A stretch of 64,000 nt of DNA from Pocillopora verrucosa (Eukaryota > Cnidaria > Anthozoa > Scleractinia > Pocilloporidae), in assembly GCF_036669915.1 (NCBI RefSeq), contig NC_089319.1, positions 8,836,080 to 8,900,079 on the forward strand, in the 5' to 3' direction. The translations under genes were made by a program, and so were the position numbers. The notes under the pieces are model-generated. The model was not told the DNA's origin, did no database searches, and was given only the letters and a program-made list of their open reading frames with translations. Shown here piece by piece: positions 12,001 to 24,274 of this stretch. Every line of letters begins with the position of its first letter. Within the stretch, counting starts at the first letter, position 1.

Positions 12001-12925
12001 TCACGCCATCGTGATAACGTACATGTTTATGACAAATGACCGGTATGAGGATAGTTTCGTGTAGATCAGCCGACTTCAACATGTTTCCAATGACATACAA
12101 GTATAACAGTGTACCTTCAGAGGATTTCGGATCGCTCAAATTCCTATGAAAGAAGGTGCAGCACTCGGAATTTGGATGATATGCACACGATTTGAGTTAT
12201 ATGTTTGTAGTTACGCGGAGTTGTCCTCCATGAAGGTTAATCAATTTCTTTAAAAGAGGCCAGATTTCTCTTCGGGATATTGCTCACAAGATAACATTCT
12301 TTCAAATCCTCGCACGTTCCATTTGTTGAGAACATTAGATGTAAACATCGCCAAATTATGCAATATCTGGTTTTGAGCTTTTTTCGCGAATTGCCCCTAT
12401 AAAAAGTAGAGGCAGGCCCGCAGAGATTTTTACATATGTAGAAACTAGAATATTATAACCAGCTAGGTGGATAGTTTTAGTTCCGGAATTGGTGTACTTT
12501 TGGAGAAATTCAGATAAACGTTTTCCCTGTTTTACCCGACAACAAAAATGACCGAAACTGTACCGAGATGAATAATCTATTGATGTGTTCACATTCACTC
12601 CAGGGAAAAATTACATGTGTCACAGTGAAGACGAATGATGTTACAATGTATGGTAGAAGTGCCAATTTATAATGTTGTATTTAGCTTGAGACAGAGAAAT
12701 AAAAATTTCACTCTTTTTTTGCGACGTTTTTGTATGAAAATGTGGCCCCAGGCCTCGAACAAGCAGCCGTTGTTACCATGGCAACAAGAGTGCTGCGACC
12801 TTTAAAAAGGGCATTTTTGTGCATCCCCCTGAGCGCCTAACTGCATGCAAAATTTGAAGGGGGGTTGAAAATTTTCATTTCCCAAGATGTTTGATTCTTA
12901 CAGAGACTTGTTCTTAAGTCTTCTA
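12000..12925. other. Non-coding repeat-derived sequence
   Basis: 12510-12900 resembles AMZ intron 1 (compare 22380-22690, 30590-30950 and 42110-42420: 'aaaatgaccgaaactgtac', 'gtgcctaactgcatgcaaaa'). So a stray piece of the AMZ unit lies here. No gene is seen. Confidence 0.5.
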
Positions 12926-12929
12926 ACTA

Positions 12930-13190
12930 CCTTTTTTGAAACTCGGTGTCTTCAAAAGTCGGCTCCATGGCTAAGATAGACATGAAATATAAAGCAGTGG
13001 TATTTATTTTAAACTGAGTTTTCAAGGTTCTTTTTAATTGTTCTTCAGTTACGTCGAGTTTAGGTCTTGCAAATCGTCACGGTTGGCATTCGCTCGAGTG
13101 AACTTTGACTTCTTTTATAACTCAGGAAAAGAAAGAGATACGATTAAGCAGATTAGGGTTTTGGTATAAGTAATATAAGGCGCAATGGAC
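12930..13190 (+). repeat. Partial copy of the duplicated unit
   Basis: Closely similar to 17930-18165 and 36535-36770. Shared runs include 'aaaagtcggct', 'atggctaagatagacatgaa' and 'ttcagttacgtcgagtt'. A conserved ATG (near 12967, 17965 and 36572) opens only a very short frame in each copy, so coding use is not supported. Confidence 0.7.
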
Positions 13191-13334
13191 AGTGCTATAA
13201 GCTCTTCGACTCAGTGGTATCTAATAGTGCTCATAAACTCCACCATCTGCTACCACTCAAGAACATTGGCAAATACAATTTTAGAAACCAGCGCAGTTTT
13301 ACGTTGCCACAAATACGCACAAATCGTTACACGA

Positions 13335-13599
13335 TTAGAAAATCCATATTAGAAAATCCATATTAGAAAATCCATATTAGAAAATCCATTTTAGAAAATC
13401 CATATTAGAAAATCCATATTAGAAAATCCATATTAGAAAATCCATATTAGAAAATCCATATTAGAAAATCCATATTAGAAAATCCATATTAGAAAATCCA
13501 TATTAGAAAATCCATATTAGAAAATCCATATTAGAAAATCCATGTTAGAAAATCCATATTAGAAAATCCATGTTAGAAAATCCATTTTATAAAATCCAT
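13335..13599 (+). repeat. 14-bp minisatellite, about 19 copies
   Basis: Head-to-tail array of the unit TTAGAAAATCCATA. Most variation is at the last position of the ATCCAT(A/T/G) motif. The final units read ttttataaaatccatc and grade out of the array. Spacers are absent, so it is not a CRISPR. The period is not a multiple of three, so it does not encode a peptide repeat. Confidence 0.95.
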
Positions 13600-13979
13600 C
13601 ATGCTTGCGTATGTATTATTCGCTATGTGAAAAGTGGTGAATGCTGCAAAACTCATTGATGTAGATATAAGGTATATGAAAGGCAGAAGAGCCTAAAATT
13701 AAGTAAAAATTCATAAATAGTCATAAAAAACTTAGATATCAGGAGAGGTTTGGAATTCATTTGCGTGCAAGTGCATGTGATAACTTTAGATCACGCCAGG
13801 AACAAACTCCCCCTAAAAAATTGTAAAAACTCCCCCAAAGGCTACGATTTATTTCTTTCGGCAACTACTTCAAAAATTGTTGTGAAAACTTAGGATTTTG
13901 ACATCGAAAATTGTTGAATGTTCTGATAACCTAGAAAAAGGGAAGGGTCACATTCCAAATTCAATTGAAGAAAACTTAC

Positions 13980-14118
13980 TGATGGTTCCGTAAACCTCAA
14001 CTCTTCGGCAGATTGATCGTTGCCAAGTGACTGGTAGAAAACGAAGGTATCTTGCAAAAACCAGAACTTCCAGAGCATGTTGGTCAATTGTGTAGGATCC
14101 ACCGTCCCTGTGAAATAT
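13980..14118 (-). CDS. Discoidin (F5/8C) domain, C-terminal exon
   Basis: Flanked on the minus strand by an acceptor (TTATTTTATAG) and a donor (A then GTAAGT). The phase-0 frame reads IFHRDGGSYTIDQ, then FARYLRFLPVTWQ, then CRRVEVYGT. The ARYLRF..P..W and RVEVYG motifs are the standard end of an F5/8C (coagulation factor 5/8 C, discoidin) domain. It joins in phase to the exon at 14639-14970, so the two exons together encode one complete domain. The exon ends in phase 1, so further exons are expected towards lower coordinates; none was recognised. F5/8C domains bind phospholipid or glycan on secreted or membrane proteins. Confidence 0.72.
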
Positions 14119-14638
14119 CTATAAAATAATGAGAAAATATAACACAGTCACAAGTATTTGAAATAATTTTTCTCGAAAAGAGGGTTCAATAACGATAAAT
14201 ATTGTAAACAGCTGAAAGGAACCGCTCATCTCCAATGCTGTCGCAGAAACTGAGATGCAGAATATGGATTAACGAACGCACCCTTTCGACCTGCCGACAA
14301 GCGATCATGTTACGTTGGCTATATCGCCAACGATTGCAAGTCTGAACATTATCAACTTGCGAATAACATTGTCTATTTGGACTCTGTGCGATGATTAACC
14401 TAAGGCAATAAAAAATTTCAGTGACTTACTCAAGAAAGCTGATTCCTACCTTAAAAAAGAAATTTCAGTCAGTAATACCTTAATCAGTCCTTCTCGGGAC
14501 TACTCTCACCCGGACGATCAGACTGCACAATAAACTCTTATTCCTGAGCTCAAACCGATTACTACTGAATCTAACTGTAGAACACCATGAAATGTTCGAT
14601 GCTCCCGGTTTAAAAGGACATTTTGGCCCAAATCTTAC

Positions 14639-14970
14639 CACTTCCAAGCCTTTAGCACCCTTATAAGTTGGCCACAAGTCTTCATAGGATTTAGAGTGTG
14701 CTGGTTTAAAGTATATCACCCATTCATTGCCATTGATATCTCCTTGGGTTGCAACAGCGTACACTTTAGTAACTTTCTCGAGATCGACTTGAAGCCACTT
14801 TTCGCCATCATTTAATTCGGCGCACCATCCATCTTCTCTGGTACCGTTCAGACGATCATATGATGGTAGTGCGTTGACTGAGTAATGATTTTTTTCCCTC
14901 GTAAAGCTGTCAAGTATGATATTCGCATCGGAAACTCCAACAGCATTTCTGCAGCAGTTATCATGGGTTT
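14639..14970 (-). CDS. Discoidin (F5/8C) domain, N-terminal exon
   Basis: This minus-strand exon has an acceptor (GAGCGCAG at 14971) and a strong donor (GTG then GTAAGA). It encodes VGVSDANIILDSF, then LNGTREDGWCAELNDGEKWL, then QVDLEKVTKVYAVATQGD. This is the typical first half of an F5/8C domain, with the conserved W, the QVDL strand and the ATQG turn. It enters in phase 1 and leaves in phase 0, fitting the exon at 13980-14118. The upstream exons, signal peptide and remaining domains of the parent protein could not be found, so the gene is incomplete here or is a pseudogene fragment. No internal stop interrupts either exon. Confidence 0.78.
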
Positions 14971-14974
14971 CTGC

Positions 14975-16755
14975 GCTCAAAAAATTTAGATAATCAGTTA
15001 ATCACAGCTTTAACTACCTTATCGCCGTTTATTGTTCAGTAAAATTAACGGGATCATTCCTTTCTACAAAAGGAAAATTTTTGGACTTTTGTGGTACCTA
15101 TATGCGGGACGTAAGACGCGCGGAAAGGTATAGGAGCGGATGCCATGGGATAGAAACCATCAGCAAATAAAAATAAGGCTACGAAATCCAAAATTGTAAC
15201 ATTTTTTTCGTACTGATATTATGTACTGATTTTGATAATTTATTTACCAAGGTTAGGAAAATACTTCACCTCTTCACCCCAAACCGTCCTGCTTTGGACT
15301 TTAGACATACACCTCGCGTACGCTGAAATGCGATAATTTTTACTTCTCTTAAATAATGATTTATCGTGTTCCACGAGGATGTCTTTGGATTATTATGCTT
15401 TGATAAGTTAAGTGTAAACGCTCTTCTCTCCATATTTTCAGATTACAATACTAAATCTTCGTCAACAGCGTCTTGGTATTTCTTTCATTATAAAGCCTGG
15501 AAGCCTTGCAGGCAATTTTTCGACGATTGTTCCAGCAAAACACAATTGTAAAAGCAAATGCTCAGAATATAATTTCGTAATAACAAAAAACATCCCTTGA
15601 ATAAGGGCGATAGATACCAAAAAAAATAAAAATGCGTTCACAGAGGCTTCAGGAGCATAATTAACCTATTCTGCACAACGTTTATTGATTTAAAGTATCA
15701 TAATCTCCAAATTATAAACCCTGTTTCTAATATTAGAGTGTCCTTTAGTACAAAATCATACGAGAAACAAACCTCTGCTTGTTACCACGCTCAAGATTTG
15801 AACCTATAGAGGGAGGGATTTTCTCTTCTGGAGGTTAAAAAAAATATGTTTATGTCTCAGTGTGTCCATCTAAAAAAAAAGGAAAACATTCAAAAGTCAG
15901 CCTGTTAACCCATAGTACAAGTAAAGGCCTTTGAACATTCATATTGTCTCCTCTTCATTCCAAACCGAGCAAAAGCATGTTATGTGGGCATTGTTTCGGC
16001 ACAATCCTCCTAATTATATTTTTTTTATTGACAGGAAAAATTTCCTCGCTGAGATTTTATTTAAGGAAAAACAACACATCAATTTTTTAATCAGGTTTCG
16101 CAATGGCCATGGAAGCGCATATTCTAGAAATATTAATCAAGTAATTGAAGAAGGGAAATTGAGTAATTTTCCTACCGTGGTGCAGCGATGTTTCTTATGG
16201 AAAACAAGTGAAATAGCAGGAGAGCGACGCTCAGCGATTTCCTTGACAAACAAAGTTAACTTTGGTACACCCACCTTTTGAATGTCTTTGCTAACTAAGA
16301 GCCTGGTGCGGGATGTTAATGAATACGATCGCACATACTAGAGTACTTATGAATCCTACGGATATGCACCGATTCCACAAGCTTCTCGTTATCTGTTCGT
16401 TCAATGGATTTCTTTTCTTGGAACCTTTAGCTTATTTATTGATTTTGCTCATAATATACGTGTTGTGCTTATTGTGTACGTTTGTGAATATGAACGAGAA
16501 CCCACCACTGTAATAACATTTTGCTAAACTACTTCGGTTAAAAACATGATTATTGCAAAGGTTATTAGATTACAAATCAGATAGGCTTTCCCAGACACAA
16601 TTATTTTGGATATTCTGACAATAATAAACAAGTGAATGGGATACGGCAGGTTTTCTGTTTTGCATGCCAGACAAATCTTCTGCGAAGCTAACCCATAGCA
16701 TTATCGTACAACCTCTGGTTCTTTTCAGTGCTATAAAATTGTGCTATATCAGTAG
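14975..16755. other. Intergenic, no recognised gene
   Basis: AT-rich sequence. The longest frame (15931-16281, plus, 116 codons) has no family motif and overlaps a minus frame of similar quality, so neither is called. Missing 5' exons of the discoidin gene could lie here but were not identified. Confidence 0.4.
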
Positions 16756-18679
16756 CCATATGCAGTCTTAACGGGGTATTTTTAGCATATGGCTCTTTTC
16801 ACAGACCGCCAACATTTCCTTCTTTTCTGTTGTCTGATTGTCCTACATAAATTATGCTAAGAGTGTGTCCGCTAGTCGCTTCCAATGCAAATACCAAGGT
16901 CAAACTAATGATCTTTTGAAGCCGATCCGGCTAAATTAACAATCACATGCGGCGATGTGCTTATTTTGGACAAACTACATTCATGCAAAAATCTTCCTGT
17001 TCCTAAGGAACTCGGCGAACATCGTCCGTGGTGATGAATCAAATTACATTTTTCACTTACCAGAATTAGGACGTGCTTGACGAACAATAGAATCCGTGTA
17101 TAATACGCACTGCGATTTTGATGATTATTTTTATAGGAAAAAAGTGCGTATTATACACGGGTAAATACGGTACAGTCGACTGCGAGTTTTTGCTATGATC
17201 AGAATTGTTAGTCTTCGGGGAAGAGCTCTGTACTCTGGTAACTTCATAAAATTCCAAGGTAACTTTTAGTTGAAAAACGATTCTCTTAGCTTTACAACAT
17301 AGACAAGGTATATTGCAGAAGGCCAATAATGATTGGCAAGAACTGAGATATCATTTACTTAAAATTGATAAAAGTTGAGGTAGATTATTTCAAAACTTTG
17401 GTTCAAATGACAGTGACCGGAAAATAAGACGAGAATAAGGAAACGAAATTTTTTTAGGGGGAATGCGCCAATAACCACACTCATTTGAAGCGAATTCAAG
17501 ACAATAACAGCCACAAAACGAAATACGAAAAGCATACAAGAGGTCCTTTTTGTTGATTTTAAAGAAGAGAATGGTTTCTTGTTTTGGATTCAATTCTAAT
17601 TAAGGTTCAGGACCACAGATTTTGCATTTTTGACTGAATGAAGCATAGGCAAAAAACTTGTAATTTTGTTTTTCTTTCTGATCACTGAACAGTAAGTTTT
17701 AGCTTAACCCAAAAGTTATCTTTCTTCTTTCCTCTTAATTTTAATACTGAATTTAAGGAGTTATAGAATTTTGTCAAGGGGTGAGCTGCAGAGGTTTTTT
17801 CTATGGTGAGAATCCTCATGGTGCCTTTGATCACAGAGCGTCACTTTTTCAAAACTTCCGTTTGGAGGTGGTCTGTGTTCGCGTGTTTGACTTTGACGAA
17901 CCGATAGGGATTCTTTCAAGTCAACTACCTTTTTCAAAACTCGGTGTTTTCAAAAGTCGGCTCGATGGCTAAGATAGAAATGAAAACAAGGCAGTGGTAT
18001 TTGTTTTAAACTGAGTTTCTAGGGCTTTTTTAAAATTGTTCTTCAGTTACGTCGAGTTAAGGTCTTGTAAATCGTGACAGTTAGAGTTCCACGATTGAAC
18101 TTTGACTTCTTTAAAACACAGGAAAAGAAAGAGATCAGATCAAGCAGATCGGGGTTTTGGTATAAGTACAAGAATTTCTTGTAACACACAAGAAATGAGC
18201 GAAAGCTGTACCTCAAGCGAAATCAAACGGAGCGCTTTTGTGTAGAAATGCCTATAAACATTTTCGAATGTTTTGAACACGGTTTTGAATTGTGCTACTT
18301 TTCGAACGCTGCTGCAGGACACAATTTCTGGGGTTTGCATGACTTTCTCAAATTCTCCAAGCCCTCCCCTTCTCCGTCTGGTGTTTAGGAGAGGCTACGG
18401 AAAAGAGTACTATATCGTCTAATATTTTTCAAACATTATTCCACAAACTAATGGAGAAAGTGTCAATTTTCACCTCATCTAATCGAATCTATCGACCATT
18501 GCATGAGAGCGCGCGTTGTATCTTAGGTATACTATTAACATCAACAAATTAATATCAGTTTCGGCCCCAGACCTAAATTTGAGGCCCCGTCCATCCCCAA
18601 CTTCAGGCTCGATGCATGTCATTCATAGCACGAGGTCGGGTCTCGTGTTCAGCCTTGGATAGGATAAAAACAAAGAAAT

Positions 18680-19048
18680 ATGAATTATTTTCGAAAATGT
18701 TGCTCAAGAATAATAAGGCAAGTAAGAATTAGTCGAAAGGCAAAGAGGCACGTTATTCGAAGGCATTTTCTGCCCAAAGCTACCGGAAGAGTATCTGTCT
18801 TTAGCCACAAACTTTCGCCAAATGATGTCTTTGAAATAACCCTAAACAAGCTACGCTCAGGGCAACTACAAGGAAAAATCCATTATAATTGCCTGAGATA
18901 TCGCATCTTGTTCCATTCCGTAGTGGGAGTCTCCGTAGATGGAAGTCCAAGCAAGTGTATTAGAGTCGTTTCAACTACTAGAAAATGTCCGAATGCCAAT
19001 TGCCAAAGAACTTTACCCAAAGAAATCAAAACAATATATCCTATTTAA
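18680..19048 (+). CDS. Unrecognised small basic protein, copy 1
   Basis: Unidentified frame of 122 codons starting MNYFRKCC and ending KEIKTIYPI. The first 50 residues are strongly basic (RKAKRHVIRRHF). It has a paralogue at 37771-38130 of 119 codons. Both share start, stop and most residues, including the RQVRIS, ATGRVS.FS, NCLRY and CQRTLP.EIKTIYP blocks. They differ in length by in-frame steps of whole codons, which suggests past selection on the reading frame. There is no signal peptide or membrane segment. It lies about 2.1 kb upstream of AMZ copy 1. It may be one exon of a larger gene or part of an old mobile element. Confidence 0.45.
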   Translation: MNYFRKCCSRIIRQVRISRKAKRHVIRRHFLPKATGRVSVFSHKLSPNDVFEITLNKLRSGQLQGKIHYNCLRYRILFHSVVGVSVDGSPSKCIRVVSTTRKCPNANCQRTLPKEIKTIYPI

Positions 19049-19214
19049 AGCTGAATTTGTCATCTCACATCGACAACGAAAGTCCTCAGAGATATTAAAC
19101 TACCGTGTCATGACTGAGCTGTTATCAAGCTTCGAACAGTTTTATGGGAATCAGCTACTTTCTCGAACTGAGGTCCCTAGTGTGGTAGTACCTGCGGCTA
19201 TGATTGTAACTTGA

Positions 19215-21165
19215 TTTGTGACTAGTGCTGTGAAACAGGCTGATGAGAGCCACGACAAAGGAGAATGTAGATACTATTTTTACCGCAGCAATTTCTAAAA
19301 ATATAGCTGTGCTTTTAGTTGCAATTGTTCATGTGACTGTGATTTTAGATACAATCTGTCCTTGTCCATGAATTAAGCGCAAGAAACCTCCAAACTTTCC
19401 CATAATAATTTGCCTGAAGCACAATGTAAATAAAGCCTTATTTCTCGATGCACAATTCCTTCCATCTGGGTTTTCCAAAGTAATATCATCTGTAAAGCAC
19501 AAAACTTAAGTTAGTATGTCTAGCCGATTTTCAGCAGTTAGAATTCTTTTTTAAAAATTGTCCCTTTTTACTGTCCGAAAGTAGAGTATTTGGCTTCCCC
19601 TGTTTGAATTATGTGAAATATGAAATGCTTTCCTAGTTAAGAATTCTGATTTCTTTCATTCCTTCACAACATTTATGTGGTATTCCCATACTTGTAAGTT
19701 CTCTTTGAGATTGAGCATTATTATTGGAAGTCGTTGATGATATCCCTGTCGACAGACATAATGAAAGAGAGACTCTTTATATGAAAGTACCTTTTGCCGC
19801 TCTGTACCACTCAGAGCGGTATGGCTCTGAGTGGAGGATCACGTTCACCCCAGGACTCCCCTTTGCTACGCCCTTTTGATCTGAATCTATCAGCCTTGGT
19901 GGTTTGGTGCGGGCTAGGTCATTTATCCGTAAAGATAAAGTCATAATCATTCATCCTGAAAAATTGCAGCAACTCATATTATCAACCTATTCAATAAAAC
20001 CAAATCATCTTGACCACCGCTACTGATTGGTTTTCTACATCTGAGTCGATATCCCATGATAATTTATCATGGGTTTGGTTTTCTACCTCCATGTGTAAAG
20101 TCCTAATCATTCCTCTAGACAAATGGAAAAATGAATCTCCAAATATTATTAGACCTTCTAGCCGGAGTCTTTAAGTCACTCACTCTCTAGTAAGCTATAT
20201 CATTCACCCATGATTCAGTTTGCCTAACTGAAAAGTAGGAACCAAGCTCTAATAAATTGCTATTTTTTCTTGATATCCACTTTTAGATTTTTTACACGGA
20301 ACTGGAGTAACTTTCGATGAAGCAAATGTCGGAGTCATCCACTACATAATGACAGAGAGGGGTTTTGTAATGCATTCTGCGTGTACCTTTGGACAGATGT
20401 TATGGAGTGTGATCTTTCCTTTGACTGATAGCTTCTCAAGAGATATATAACCTAGACTAAACATGTTTCCAAGAAGAGCTACCTTGCAATATTGTTAGTA
20501 CATATTGGAAAGTAGACAGGATGGAAATGGGAACAAATTTTTATTCTCCTATTCCACCAGTCTCTTTGAGCGGAATCAATTTTTTCACCTAATCCTATGA
20601 AGTAATCGTGGGGAATGGGAAGGATACTTTTGAAAATAGATAACTGGGACTAACTGAAGTGAAAGATGACGTTAGTCAGTGAATAACACAGGTATACTTG
20701 GTGAAAAGAACTCCGATTGCTTCCGCAAGGAGTTAAACCTACGACGTTCGGATTAGCATTTCAGACTTGGGACAGGTTAGCTCGTTACGTTTAACCAGGT
20801 TCATGGTAACAAACCTCCTGAAATCTGCTGTGATATGTGATGCTTCTGCGCAATGATGATGAATAAAACAGAAGGTAAATGCTTGAACCTGGTGATTTCT
20901 AAAAAAAAGATGGTGTTATCCATTGAATGGCACAATCATATTCAGAGGAAAAGAACTGTGAGCGCTCTCATTAGGAGTTAAACCTACGTCCTTCTGTCTC
21001 AGGAATTGTAAAATCTGAAATCTCAGGGTGAAGAGGAAATGCGGCGGGTGAAGACTTCGTTTCCAGGGCCTCATCGGAAAAAGTATTTAAACAACATGGC
21101 GGCTGTACTGTACTGTACGGCGTGCTCTTACTGTGAAGTAGCTGCTTTTGAGTGCTGAATATTTA
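19215..21165. other. Non-coding part of duplication copy 1
   Basis: Collinear with 38450-40900. It contains the right end of a MITE-like element (about 19838-19882, ending in 'gctacgccctt') whose full copy is at 39382-39515. It also contains repeats related to a tRNA-like family at 20650-20830 and 20900-21010 ('aggagttaaacctacg'). A short perfect hairpin, CCCATGATAA then TTATCATGGG, lies near 20051. No gene is seen. Confidence 0.55.
21093..21103 (+). promoter_or_regulatory. YY1-like motif upstream of AMZ copy 1
   Basis: AACATGGCGGC, one base away from the classic YY1 core AAGATGGCGGC present in copies 2 and 3. It lies about 65 bases before the AMZ start codon. Confidence 0.45.
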
Positions 21166-21167
21166 AA

Positions 21168-24100
21168 ATGAACAGAACAAAATCGAAAACGATGAACCGC
21201 AGAGCACTTATTGGAAAACATAGATTTTGATGGTGGGGTACGTTCCCTTCTCGAGCTAGCCACGGATTCATGTCAAAATCTTTATCAAACATATAGTGGA
21301 GATGCTCCAGATCTTCGTGAAATTCAAACCTATCCAGAGTGGAGGGTTCAAATGTGTTTCAGGAATTTGAAGAAGCATCACAGAAAGCGATCTCGACAGA
21401 ATATAATATATATATTGTCTGTCGGCCCCTTGGCATGGAAGTGTCTCCACTTTCGAGTTGATCAGGAAATTTGTGAGTTGCTACTTTTTCGGAATGACCG
21501 TGAAATTTCTGGAAGAGATTGCCGTCACGAAGGTGAATTGTAAACAAAGATTTCATCCAGATACTGGAAAACAGCAGTTGTTAGTAACAGGTCAGAGTAT
21601 ATAAGGCTGTATTATTTACGTTTACTTTACAAACTGATCTTGTCACATCTCTCAGTTATGTTAATTGAAACCTTCCTCCTCTATTTCAACCCAGAGATGA
21701 AATATATATCTTACGAACAAAGTTCTAGGTCTGCAGTATAAGGTCTGGAAACTTTTTTTTTCTGCTTGGACTTATGGCCCACATGTTTTTGCTCTTAAGC
21801 CATAAATCTGAGCAAAAAAACTTGGTTCATAACAAACCTTGGGGACCTCAAACTTGGTTAGAAAATAGAGGATGGCCACCCGGAGATAAAAAATTTCCCT
21901 TCAAGGGAAATTTGGTATCGCCAAGTGGCCATGTAATATTCTAATTATTATATAAACACCAATGAAACACCAATCATTTCACTTTAATATTTTTTTTAAA
22001 ACAGAACATGGAAAGGTATGTTTTTCATGTAACCATAGCAACAGTGATGTTTTCATGCCTGAAGATAACATGTTATCTTCATGTGTGAAGATATCATGTT
22101 TTGAACACATGCAAGCTCGCTTGGTATTTCATCAGTATTTATGTTAATAGAGGTATTATAGAGGTAATAATTAGGGTAAGGTAATTAATAGAGGTATTAT
22201 ATTATCTCCTTGACTGTATTATATATATTTTATATATATTATATATATTACATTATATTATATATATTATATATTTTATATATTGTATTATTGTATTATT
22301 ATATATTTTAGAAAGTAGTATATTACCACCAACTAGGTGCATGGTCTCAGTTCCAGAATCACTGTACTTTAGGAGAAATTAAGATAAACGTTTTCCCTGT
22401 TTTACCCTACAGCTAAAATGACTGAAACTGTATTGAGATAAATAATCAATCAGTGTGTTTACACTTACTCTTAAAGAAAACTGGATACATTATAGTAAAG
22501 TCAATGATGAAAAAATTTCAAACTTTTTTTGGGATGTTTTTGTATGAAAGTGAGGCCTCCAGGCTGCAAAAAAAACAGTGGTTCTTTCCATAGAAACAAG
22601 AGTGCTACTTATAAAAAAGGCATTTTTGTGCATTCTCCTGAGTGCCTAACTGCATGCAAAATTTGAAGAAGGGTTGAAAATTTTTCATTCCAAAGGTGTT
22701 TGATTCTTACAGAATAGTTCCTAAAGTGCTAGAAGAGATGAATGGCAACAATAAAAAGATGCCCCTGTTAGTTACATTAAAATTTTTAGTACAGGTAAAA
22801 ATGCAATTTCCAGTGAAATTTAAGGAGAAATTTCTAGGTTTCATCCAACTTTTTAATAAGTGCTACCCTTGGCTAAGCACCTAAGTAAGTACCATGATGC
22901 ATATTCAAGTAAAAATGTTATGTTTACTCTTTTAAGCCAGGAGTGACCAGTTTGTATACATTCTTCCTACACGAAATAAATTCTCAGTCAAGTGTGGAAA
23001 GTATTCCAGGATTGCTATCTTTAAATTTCACTTTTTGTCTCTCTGTAATTAGTCTTGAAAATTGTGTGCCAAATTTTCCACCAATCAGATACAAAAACAA
23101 AGGCCAATTTCAACTTAGTTACTTGGGTTTTCCTGTACTTTGGGTAGTTTTTCTGTTTTTAGTAGGAGCTCTCAATGGCCTTTTGCGCTATTTCTTTTGA
23201 TACAACATGATTGGCTTTTCTTACCACTCTGATTTTGGTTTTACAACACCTAATTGCCGATAGAATTAGGAGAAAGGGGGTTAGTATCTGAGGAAACTGT
23301 CAGTGATGCTGTGTCTGTGGCTGGTGTGGCAGGCATTTGTTCTGATGAAGAGCTAAATAAATGTAAAAAAAGTCAGCTTTAAAAACTCTTTACAGTGGCC
23401 AATTAGCAAAATCAACTCAGTTGATAAAACAAAATCATCTTGTAATGCTAGTTTTTGGCATTTACATGTATTAATGGGGGAATCTATTATTATCCAGTTA
23501 ATGGGAATAATTAGCTATGATATTGTGGGTCTAAAAGGGAACAGGGCAAAAGAAAACAAAAGTTTAAATTTTGCATTAGTAGTCTATTCACTTTCAAATA
23601 TAATATTAGATTATTCATTACTTATCTTTCAATGCAGTCCCTTCATTTTGAATTGCAACATTTTGATTGCTTATTGGTGATCTTCTTCAGGTGATAAAGT
23701 GGATTGCTTAATATGTACCATCTGTTGAACACATGGTTGGAGCCTTGTAACTAATCCACATCATAATTAAAGGAAAGAAGACTGCAGTAATAAGTTGAAA
23801 TGTTCCAGTCCATACTGGAAGTGTCACACAGCAAGCAATAAATATTTGTCACAACTGTATCTAATCAAAATGAATGATCAAAAACCTTTTTAACTCTTAT
23901 TTCAGATTTGATGCATTAATTGAAAACTAATCTCCCTGCTGATGGTTACTGTGTCATTGGTCTTACTTGGGTGGATCTTTATCCTGGTGAAGATTGGAAC
24001 TTTGTTCTTGGGGAATCATCATGTGAGGAGGGTTGTGCTGTGGTCAGCTTTGGCCATTGAGCCATAGTCCTACCAGAATAGACATTTAAATGATACAACA

Positions 24101-24256
24101 AGTCAGAATATTGCAGGAGTGCAATGTGGCAAAGCTGATAGAACTATTTCCTCGGTCTCTTTTGAGAAGAATGGCCATCATGATGTAAGCCTTCACCTGG
24201 AAGATTTTGCAGATATAGAAAAAGGCAATGAAGAGATCATTTGGAGACTTCTCTGG
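21168..24256 (+). pseudogene. Archaemetzincin pseudogene, copy 1
   Basis: Two AMZ exons are recognisable: exon 1 at 21168-21590 and exon 2 at 23906-24256, both with intact splice sites. Exon 1 starts MNRTKSKTMNRRALIGK but shifts frame within 20 residues. It later loses a stretch equivalent to the PKILRMPIE region of copy 3, which shifts it again. Exon 2 keeps VIGLTWVDLYPGEDWNFVLGES, then a frameshift gives stops after FGH. The third exon, with the zinc-binding HExxH motif, is absent: sequence after about 24270 is unrelated. No functional peptidase can be made. Copy 3 at 40908-45193 is the intact reference. Confidence 0.9.
22195..22315 (+). repeat. AT-dinucleotide-rich simple repeat
   Basis: A run made almost entirely of TATATTTTATATATAT variants inside intron 1 of AMZ copy 1. 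It is missing from the matching place in copies 2 and 3. Confidence 0.85.
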
Positions 24257-24274
24257 GTAAGATGTTCAAAGATG

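Larger units (their letters stand above)
16760..24270 (+). repeat. Segmental duplication copy 1 (AMZ unit)
   Basis: This stretch is collinear with 35250-43985. Matching landmarks are 'atatggctcttttcac' (16789/35261), 'ccgatccggctaaa' (16921/35505), the short basic ORF (18680/37771), the AMZ first exon (21168/40908) and the AMZ second exon (23906/43616). Collinearity stops about 15 bases after the AMZ exon 2 donor, so the third AMZ exon is missing. Small indels are common and copy 1 has lost parts of both exons. Confidence 0.8.

Noticed and set aside
13335-13599. CRISPR-like array
   Set aside because: Units are directly adjacent with no spacers, and the sequence is clearly eukaryotic.
15931-16281. 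116-residue plus-strand ORF
   Set aside because: No recognisable domain, and it overlaps an equally good minus frame; no splice or paralogue support.
22943-23200. Hydrophobic 85-residue membrane protein in AMZ intron 1
   Set aside because: Its counterparts in copies 2 and 3 are not conserved as a frame; the block looks like a dispersed repeat.
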